Made by a program: the position numbers and the translations under genes. The notes below the pieces were generated by a model that worked only from the letters and a program-made list of their open reading frames with translations, ran no database searches and had not been told where the DNA came from. From Actinomycetota bacterium (lineage in GTDB: Bacteria > Actinomycetota > Thermoleophilia > Gaiellales > Gaiellaceae): DNA of 5,857 bases. The stretch lies in assembly GCA_013816275.1 (NCBI GenBank), contig JACDER010000113.1, positions 1-5,857 on the forward strand, read 5' to 3'. Shown one piece after another: positions 1 to 5,857 of the stretch (position 1 is its first letter; each line of letters opens with the position of its first letter).

Positions 1-1
1 G

Positions 2-340
2 GAGCTCCTGCCGGTGCTCGACGACCTCGAGCGGGCGCTCGAGGCTGCCACGCAGCACGAGGAGGCGAAGCTCGAAGAGGGCGTCCGCCTCGTCCACCGC
101 AACCTCGCCGACCTCCTTCGCCGCGAGGGCCTGGCGGAGATCGAGACCAACGGCCGCTTCGACCCGCACGTGCACGAGGCTCTCCTTTCCCAGCCCTCTG
201 ACCAGGAGGAGGGGTCCGTTTTGGATGTGGTTCAAAAGGGCTACAAACTTGGGGATCACGTCGTGAGACCGGCTCGCGTGGTCATTGCCGGTGCCAGGCA
301 CGTGCCTGGCACCGAGGAGTCGGATGGCGACGGCGGCTAA
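2..340 (+). CDS. grpE: GrpE nucleotide exchange factor of DnaK, 3' part (5' end outside window)
   Basis: GrpE is the cytoplasmic nucleotide exchange factor that releases ADP from DnaK. The frame is open from base 2, so the gene is cut by the left edge; 112 C-terminal residues are present. It starts in the helix-to-four-helix-bundle region ([16 protein letters not shown]) and contains the typical GrpE beta-domain signature (FDPHVHEAL, then [25 protein letters not shown]). Conserved GrpE sequence ends at that last glycine, near base 292. The final residues ([15 protein letters not shown]) are encoded by a palindromic repeat and its flank and look like an added tail. The stop TAA (338–340) overlaps the start of dnaJ by 17 bases. 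Codons from 182 to 292 end in A/T far more often (13 of 37) than those before (4 of 60), which is odd for this gene. Family identity is secure; the foreign-looking patch is an observation without a settled cause. Confidence 0.95.
   Translation, partial: ELLPVLDDLERALEAATQHEEAKLEEGVRLVHRNLADLLRREGLAEIETNGRFDPHVHEALLSQPSDQEEGSVLDVVQKGYKLGDHVVRPARVVIAGARHVPGTEESDGDGG
289..314. repeat. 26-base perfect palindrome (copy 1 of a dispersed repeat)
   Basis: This element is GTGCCAGGCAC followed directly by its complement GTGCCTGGCAC, flanked by CG/CG, making a perfect palindrome of 26 bases with no spacer. It lies inside the 3' end of grpE and its last base is the first base of the dnaJ Shine-Dalgarno sequence. 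A near-identical copy sits at 5648–5671. In RNA it could fold into a strong GC-rich hairpin. It resembles REP-type extragenic palindromes in size and location, but that class assignment is inference. Confidence 0.85.
314..319 (+). promoter_or_regulatory. dnaJ ribosome binding site (GAGGAG)
   Basis: GAGGAG lies four bases before ATG 324 and supports that codon as the dnaJ start over an upstream in-frame TTG at 285. The site touches the right edge of the palindromic repeat, so a hairpin formed by the repeat would sit directly against it. Confidence 0.7.
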
Positions 341-1421
341 GAGCCTCTACGAGGTGCTGGGGGTTCCCAAGAATGCCTCGGCCGATGAGATCAAGAAGGC
401 CTACCGTAAGCTCGCGCGGCAATACCACCCGGACCGCAATCCCGGCGACGACGACGCAGAAGCGAAGTTCAAGGAGATCCAGGCCGCCTACGACGTCCTC
501 TCCGACCCGGAGAAGCGCAAGCAATACGACGACTTCGGGTCGGCCGACGGTCGCGGCGGGCCGGGCACCGGCTGGTCGACGTTCAACGCCGACGCATTCG
601 ACTTCGGCAACCTGAGCGACCTCTTCGGCGGGATGTTCGGGGGGCGCGCGGGCCGTCAGCAGCCGGTCGCGCAGCGCGGGGCGGATATCGAGGCCGTCGT
701 CAACCTCTCTTTCGAGGACTCGCTCAAGGGCGTCGAGACCAAGATCCCGGTCCAGATCGACACGGCGTGTTCGGAGTGCGGCGGATCGGGCGCAAAGCCC
801 GGAACGGCTCCGGTCATCTGTCCCGACTGCCGCGGACGCGGCGTCCTCTCGGAGAGCCAGGGGCTGTTCTCGCTCTCGCAGCCGTGCCCGCGCTGCCGGG
901 GGAACGGGACGATCATCGAAAATCCGTGTCCGCGCTGCCACGGCACGGGCCGCGAGCGGCGCACGAAGCGCTACTCGGTGAAGATTCCGGCCGGGGTCAA
1001 GGACGGTACGCGGATCCGGCTCAGGGGCAAGGGCGAGCCCGGGGTTGGCGGCGGCCCGCCCGGCGACCTGTTCGTCGTCACGCACGTGGCGCCATCGAAG
1101 CTGTTCGAGCGCCGCGGCCCAGCGGATCTCGTCGTCGAGGTCCCGGTCACCTACGCGGAGGCCGCGCTTGGGGCCAAGGTCGAGGTGCCGACGCCCTACG
1201 GCGAGCGGCTCTCGGTCAGGATTCCCGCCGGCACCGAGACGGGCAAGCTGCTCCGGCTGAAGGGCCACGGGGCGCCGAAGCTGAAGGGAGGCGGCCAGGG
1301 AGATCTCCTTGCGCGCGTGCGCGTGACCGTCCCCAAGAAGATGAACAAGGCCGAGCGCGAGGCGGTCGAGGCGCTCCAGAAGGTCTCGCGCGAGCAGCCG
1401 AGGGAGGAGGCGTTCTCATGA
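324..1421 (+). CDS. dnaJ: Chaperone protein DnaJ (Hsp40, type I)
   Basis: DnaJ delivers unfolded clients to DnaK and stimulates its ATPase in the cytoplasm. The 365-residue product has the full type I layout. The J domain is at residues 7–73 with HPD at 35–37. A short Gly/Phe-rich linker follows to about 115. The zinc domain has four CxxCxGxG repeats starting at Cys149, Cys166, Cys188 and Cys202. The C-terminal client-binding and dimerisation domains run from about 215 to 350. All eight zinc cysteines are present. Length is typical for actinobacterial DnaJ. ATG 324 is chosen because GAGGAG precedes it and the J domain begins right after; the upstream TTG 285 would only add residues encoded by the palindromic repeat. 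Its start overlaps the grpE stop by 17 bases and its stop overlaps the next start by four (ATGA), which points to coupled translation within one operon. Confidence 0.97.
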   Translation: MATAAKSLYEVLGVPKNASADEIKKAYRKLARQYHPDRNPGDDDAEAKFKEIQAAYDVLSDPEKRKQYDDFGSADGRGGPGTGWSTFNADAFDFGNLSDLFGGMFGGRAGRQQPVAQRGADIEAVVNLSFEDSLKGVETKIPVQIDTACSECGGSGAKPGTAPVICPDCRGRGVLSESQGLFSLSQPCPRCRGNGTIIENPCPRCHGTGRERRTKRYSVKIPAGVKDGTRIRLRGKGEPGVGGGPPGDLFVVTHVAPSKLFERRGPADLVVEVPVTYAEAALGAKVEVPTPYGERLSVRIPAGTETGKLLRLKGHGAPKLKGGGQGDLLARVRVTVPKKMNKAEREAVEALQKVSREQPREEAFS

Positions 1422-1624
1422 GAGTCGGAACGCTGATCAGTGGCGCGCTCGCCGCCCTGGGCCTGGTTCTCTTCCTGGTCAAGGTGAACTACCTCGGCGA
1501 GGGCTACGAGGGCTCGTGGGACACGGTCGTGCTCGTTGCCGGCTGGCTGTCGATCCTCGCCGCGCTCGTGGTCGCGGGCTTGACCACGTTCCGCGCCGGC
1601 GCCCGCTGGGGGCGGAGGCTTTGA
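1418..1624 (+). CDS. Small two-helix membrane protein in the dnaJ–hspR operon, function unknown
   Basis: I do not recognise this 68-residue protein. It has two hydrophobic stretches long enough to span the membrane, about residues 5–23 and 36–55. They are separated by a short polar loop ([13 protein letters not shown]), and the protein ends in a basic tail ([10 protein letters not shown]). The basic tail and the Arg at residue 2 suggest both ends face the cytoplasm (positive-inside rule), with the acidic loop outside. Translation signals are strong: AGGGAGGAGG at 1401–1410 lies seven bases before the ATG, which overlaps the dnaJ stop (ATGA). Its own stop overlaps the hspR start (TGATG). Such tight coupling on both sides argues that it is a real gene made with the chaperones, perhaps linking heat shock to the envelope, but that role is only a guess from context. 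Confidence 0.75.
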   Translation: MRVGTLISGALAALGLVLFLVKVNYLGEGYEGSWDTVVLVAGWLSILAALVVAGLTTFRAGARWGRRL

Positions 1625-1992
1625 TGGACGACAGCCCGCGCTACATGATCTCCGTGGCCGCCGAGCTGGTCGGCATGCACCCGCAGACGCTTCGCATCTA
1701 CGAGCAGAAGGGCCTCGTCAATCCGAAGCGGACCGCCGGGAACACGCGCCTCTACTCGGACGCGGATCTCGAGCGGCTGCGCGCGGTCCAGCGGCTCACC
1801 ACCGACCTCGGCCTGAACCTGGCCGGCGTCGAGCTCGTCCTGCGCATGGAGGATCAGCTCCGGCGCATGCATACGCGAATGGAGCGAATCGAGCGCCAGA
1901 TGCGCGAGGAGATCGAGAAGGTCCACAAGCACTATCGGCGCGATCTCGTGCTCTGGCAGCCGGGTGAGACGCGGCCGGCGAGGAGGGCCTAG
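1624..1992 (+). CDS. hspR: HspR, MerR-family heat-shock repressor
   Basis: HspR represses the dnaK operon and often clpB in actinobacteria by binding HAIR inverted repeats, using DnaK as co-repressor; heat titrates DnaK away and frees the genes. The 122-residue product begins with a MerR-type winged helix. The helix-turn-helix is at about residues 8–31 (ISVAAELVGMHPQTLRIYEQ, then KGLV), the wing at 35–45 (KRTAGNTRLY), and the conserved QRLTTDLGLNLAGVE segment at 56–70. A charged coiled coil for dimerisation follows at about 71–107. There are no cysteine metal ligands of the MerR metal-sensor type. The start is ATG 1624, with GGAGG at 1614–1618 five bases upstream, overlapping the previous stop by one base. 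Being last in the dnaK–grpE–dnaJ-type operon implies autoregulation through the operon promoter outside the window. No good HAIR site was found ahead of clpB. Confidence 0.93.
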   Translation: MDDSPRYMISVAAELVGMHPQTLRIYEQKGLVNPKRTAGNTRLYSDADLERLRAVQRLTTDLGLNLAGVELVLRMEDQLRRMHTRMERIERQMREEIEKVHKHYRRDLVLWQPGETRPARRA

Positions 1993-2029
1993 CGATGACG
2001 TCGTGGTTTTCCACTCTTGGCCCGGGCTC

Positions 2030-2045
2030 GTCACGCCGGCGTGAC
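2030..2045. promoter_or_regulatory. 16-base perfect palindrome upstream of clpB (possible operator)
   Basis: GTCACGCC followed by GGCGTGAC forms a spacer-free perfect palindrome about 135 bases before the clpB start. It has the symmetry expected of a dimeric regulator site but does not match the HAIR (CTTGAGT-N7-ACTCAAG) or CIRCE consensus. Its role is unproven. Confidence 0.4.
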
Positions 2046-2084
2046 CGTGTACGGGTTACGCTGGCCGCGGGTGGCGGGAGGACG

Positions 2085-2107
2085 ATTCCCCACCCTGGGT
2101 GGGGAAT
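2085..2107. promoter_or_regulatory. 23-base inverted repeat upstream of clpB (possible operator)
   Basis: ATTCCCCACCC and its exact complement GGGTGGGGAAT are separated by a single T, giving 11-base arms about 72 bases before the clpB ATG. The one-base centre favours a protein-binding DNA site over an RNA hairpin, and no T tract follows, so a terminator is unlikely. It is followed by a G-rich run to 2117. It is not a known heat-shock operator that I recognise. Confidence 0.45.
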
Positions 2108-2135
2108 TGATGGGGGGCGCGTAAGGAATGCTGGC

Positions 2136-2153
2136 GCGGTCCCGCAGGACCGC
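2136..2153 (+). promoter_or_regulatory. 7-bp stem-loop in the clpB leader
   Basis: GCGGTCC and GGACCGC pair around a CGCA loop, ending 15 bases before the weak clpB ribosome binding site (GAGG, 2169–2172, seven bases before ATG 2180). It could shape the 5' leader of the clpB mRNA. There is no T run, so it is not an intrinsic terminator, and it does not cover the ribosome binding site itself. Confidence 0.35.
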
Positions 2154-2179
2154 TCGCGAAATACGACTGAGGCCCACTG

Positions 2180-4645
<2,466 letters not shown>

Positions 4646-4649
4646 TGCC

Positions 4650-4829
4650 CTAGTGCGTCCGGGTGACCGGGAGGTCGATGACGAACCGGCTCCCGCCGCC
4701 GGGTTCGCTCTCCACCTGGATCGACCCTTCGCTCTGGACGACGAAGCCATGGACGGTCGCGAGGCCGAGGCCGTTTCCCGTGCTCTTCGTGGTGAAGAAC
4801 GGCTCGAAGGTCTTTCGGGCCGCGTCGAG
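4650..4829 (-). pseudogene. Sensor histidine kinase, C-terminal ATPase-domain remnant
   Basis: Read on the minus strand, about 60 codons give the end of a HATPase_c domain: an F box (KTFEPFFTTK, 4785–4808 covering FEPFFTTK), a G2 box (GNGLGL, 4761–4778), and the closing strand ESEPGGGSRFVIDLP before a TAG at 4650–4652. The style matches the ATPase domain of PAS-type sensor kinases that phosphorylate a response regulator. Upstream of about base 4829 the frame stays open but no longer resembles a kinase: the N box, G1 box, the phosphorylated histidine and any sensor domain are absent, and no start codon serves it. It is therefore a 5'-truncated remnant. Its stop lies four bases from the clpB stop in a tail-to-tail arrangement. 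The family call rests on the F and G2 motifs in the right order. Confidence 0.75.
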
Positions 4830-4846
4830 CTCGAGCGCGATCGCCC

Positions 4847-5320
4847 GTCGAGGCCCTCGAGTTCCTGGAGCGAGCCCGCCTGGCGATGGGGGAGGTGCCG
4901 GATCCCGCCGAGGACGCGATGATCCGGCTCCTCGAAGCCCGGGCGCTCGCTCAGCTCGGCGAGCTCGAGCGGGCTGCGACGCAGGCGATGGAGATCGCGG
5001 GAGAGCTGTCGGATCGTCCTGACGAGGCCGGACAGATGTACGCCGTGCTGGCGGCGACGCTGGCCGAGCGAGGCGAGCGGGCGCGCGCGATCGAGCTCTA
5101 TGAGCTCGCGTGCGAGTTGCTGGAGCGCGTCCCGACCCGCCATCTCATGGACGCGTACGCACGGCTCGCCGAACTGCTGGAGCTGGAAGGCCGCACAGAC
5201 GAGGCGTTCGCGGTGCTGAAGAAGGCGGTCGGCGTCGGCGCGGCGCGCTCAGGTCACGAGGCGTCTGGGAGGTGTTCGCGTTCCCGGACTCTTCGCGCGG
5301 GGCGCCGATCGCGAGGATGA
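4847..5320 (+). pseudogene. TPR-repeat protein, 5'-truncated C-terminal fragment
   Basis: This frame encodes about 135 residues of helical, Ala/Leu/Glu-rich tandem repeats of TPR type. Examples of the pattern are ARALAQLGELERAATQAMEI, YAVLAATLAERGERARAIEL and YARLAELLELEGRTDEAFAVL, each with the A-x-G-x-x-x-A spacing of TPR helices. TPR arrays usually mediate protein–protein contacts and are common at the C-terminus of helix-turn-helix regulators, but no DNA-binding or other N-terminal domain is present here. ATG 4886 could start a short product, yet repeat-like sequence (VEALEFLERARLA) continues upstream in frame to about 4847, where it meets the kinase remnant. The gene therefore seems to have lost its 5' part. 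After about 5245 the frame enters the antisense of the cupin gene, so the last ~25 residues are probably not native. Partner and function are unknown. Confidence 0.6.
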
Positions 5321-5633
5321 CGGCGTCGCGCGCGCTCTCGTTGCGTTGCTGTACCGCCGTCCCGGGCTCGACGATCACCGCGGATCCGGCCGGAAGTTCG
5401 ATCCGATGTGGCGGGTCGCCCAGCGCCATCGTGGCCGTCCCCGAGAGGACGACGAAGATCTCCTCCTGGGCGCGCTCGGCGTGCCGACGGCCCTTTGCCC
5501 CTGGCGGAAGGCGCCAGATGTTCGCGCGCACGTGCTCGAGCCCGTCGGAGAGGCGGACGATTCCCCGGCTCTGGTCGCCGGAGCTGGGCTTCGACCACTC
5601 GAGCTCGTCCAGTTTCAACAGCGTGTAGGCCAT
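5145..5633 (-). CDS. Small cupin-domain protein, probable frameshift near its 3' end
   Basis: This is a single-domain cupin of unknown substrate. Residues 41–98 carry a degenerate cupin motif 1 (GAKGRRHAERAQEEIFVVLSG; His51 and Glu58 kept, the usual second His replaced by Glu53) and motif 2 (LPAGSAVIVEPGTAVQQRN; the usual His replaced by Gln). With a partial metal site it may be a binding or sensory protein, not an enzyme. As read, the frame makes 162 residues, but from residue 120 it becomes a basic, low-complexity tail antisense to the TPR fragment. Restoring one C near 5277 on the plus strand would instead give ...GNAEHLPDAS and a stop at 5254–5256, a normal 126-residue small cupin. A real indel or a sequencing error is possible. 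ATG 5633 has no visible Shine-Dalgarno sequence, and a palindromic repeat ends 14 bases upstream. Confidence 0.75.
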   Translation of the reverse strand: MAYTLLKLDELEWSKPSSGDQSRGIVRLSDGLEHVRANIWRLPPGAKGRRHAERAQEEIFVVLSGTATMALGDPPHRIELPAGSAVIVEPGTAVQQRNESARDAVILAIGAPREESGNANTSQTPRDLSAPRRRRPPSSAPRTPRLCGLPAPAVRRAVRTRP

Positions 5634-5647
5634 TTCGGACCAAGCAT

Positions 5648-5671
5648 GGTGCCAGGCACGTGCCAGGCACC
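5648..5671. repeat. Dispersed repeat, copy 2 (tandem GTGCCAGGCAC)
   Basis: Two GTGCCAGGCAC units lie head to tail (5649–5659 and 5660–5670) with flanking G and C. This copy differs from the one at 289–314 by a single base within the core, A for T in the second unit, which breaks perfect symmetry only at that base pair. It lies 14 bases upstream of the cupin start codon on the minus strand. Confidence 0.85.
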
Positions 5672-5857
5672 GTCGGAGGGCGTGCCGGCGCGGAAACTTG
5701 AGCCTTCAACAAACTCTTAGACCGATCTCAGTCCCCTCTTAGGGGCGGCCGCTGTACTGGCTCGAGTCAGAACGAACTCGACTGAACGGAGGTGAGCGGG
5801 AGGAGGTAGCCAGACGAGACCCCATCCAAACGAGTTGCGCCAGCGCGGCCCCCGGGG
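5672..5857. other. Non-coding right end with short repeats, no gene recognised
   Basis: I see no convincing coding region here. The stretch holds a CTCTTAG direct repeat (5714–5720 and 5736–5742, 22 bases apart start to start), a small CCCCT-CTT-AGGGG hairpin (5733–5745) and an inverted repeat TCGAGT-N8-ACTCGA (5762–5781). There are also purine-rich GGAGGTGAG (5786–5794) and GGGAGGAGG runs, but no start codon at a suitable distance before the window ends. It is probably the control region for the cupin gene, for a gene beyond the right edge, or for both. Confidence 0.5.
5762..5781. promoter_or_regulatory. HAIR-like inverted repeat (weak candidate HspR site)
   Basis: CTCGAGT and ACTCGAC flank an eight-base spacer. 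The HspR consensus is CTTGAGT-N7-ACTCAAG, so the left arm matches 6 of 7 bases and the right arm 5 of 7, with the spacer one base too long. The inner six bases of each arm are exact complements. It is the closest HAIR-like sequence in the window, but the deviation in spacing makes it uncertain. Confidence 0.25.

Noticed and set aside
285..326. TTG start extending DnaJ by 13 residues
   Set aside because: The extra residues (PVPGTCLAP) come from the palindromic repeat, and ATG 324 has a better placed ribosome binding site just before the J domain.
282..1268. 328-codon open frame antisense to dnaJ
   Set aside because: It is antisense to a fully typical dnaJ with no domain or motif of its own; a GC-driven shadow.
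5670..5705. Sigma-28-like promoter (TCAAGTTT on the minus strand) for the cupin gene
   Set aside because: Only the upstream element resembles the consensus; no GCCGATAA-like element occurs at the required distance.
5254..5712. Minus-strand frame running through the repeat upstream of the cupin
   Set aside because: Its N-terminal residues again include VPGTCLAP from the repeat, and only its last few codons (HLPDAS) look genuine, explained better by a frameshift in the cupin gene.
5346..5720. Plus-strand frames opposite the cupin gene
   Set aside because: They have no domain or ribosome binding site and lie antisense to a recognisable cupin.
5697..5720. CTTGAGC...ACTCTTAG as an HspR operator
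   Set aside because: The left arm fits 6 of 7 bases but the spacer is nine bases and the right arm matches only ACTC, too far from CTTGAGT-N7-ACTCAAG.
5733..5745. CCCCT-CTT-AGGGG as an intrinsic terminator
   Set aside because: The stem is only five base pairs and no T run follows on either strand.

Overview
The window looks like a piece of a high-GC actinobacterial chromosome. A grpE–dnaJ–(small membrane protein)–hspR order followed by clpB, with a MerR-type HspR as the local repressor, is typical of Actinobacteria. Protein style (HspR, ClpB, a TPR fragment) and GC content suggest a deep lineage such as Thermoleophilia/Gaiellales, but this placement is inference and was not tested by any search.

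Layout. Bases 2–340 are the 3' part of grpE (its 5' end, and presumably dnaK, lie off the left edge). dnaJ (324–1421), a 68-residue two-helix membrane protein (1418–1624) and hspR (1624–1992) follow on the plus strand with overlapping start and stop codons, so they read as one translationally coupled operon. A 187-base gap (1993–2179) holds three inverted repeats and then clpB (2180–4645). Together these genes give the DnaK co-chaperones (GrpE nucleotide exchange, DnaJ client delivery), the HspR repressor that senses free DnaK, and the ClpB disaggregase that works with DnaK: a complete heat-shock module apart from dnaK itself.

Right of clpB the character changes. Four bases after its stop comes the C-terminal end of a histidine kinase on the minus strand (about 4650–4829), with no 5' part. 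It abuts a 5'-truncated TPR-repeat coding segment on the plus strand (about 4847–5320). That runs tail-to-tail into a small cupin gene on the minus strand (start 5633) whose last codons appear frameshifted. This is a zone of gene remnants and deletion joints. The last ~220 bases (5634–5857) are non-coding and contain a palindromic repeat, a CTCTTAG direct repeat and a HAIR-like inverted repeat.

The most distinctive non-genic signal is a palindromic element built from two copies of GTGCCAGGCAC (or its complement). One copy lies exactly between the conserved end of grpE and the dnaJ ribosome binding site (289–314), the other just upstream of the cupin start codon (5648–5671). The grpE copy is preceded by a patch of grpE with markedly different codon usage. 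I see no defence, CRISPR, RNA-gene or phage system here; the interest is in the repeat family, the unexplained operon membrane protein, the clpB control region and the scarred region on the right.
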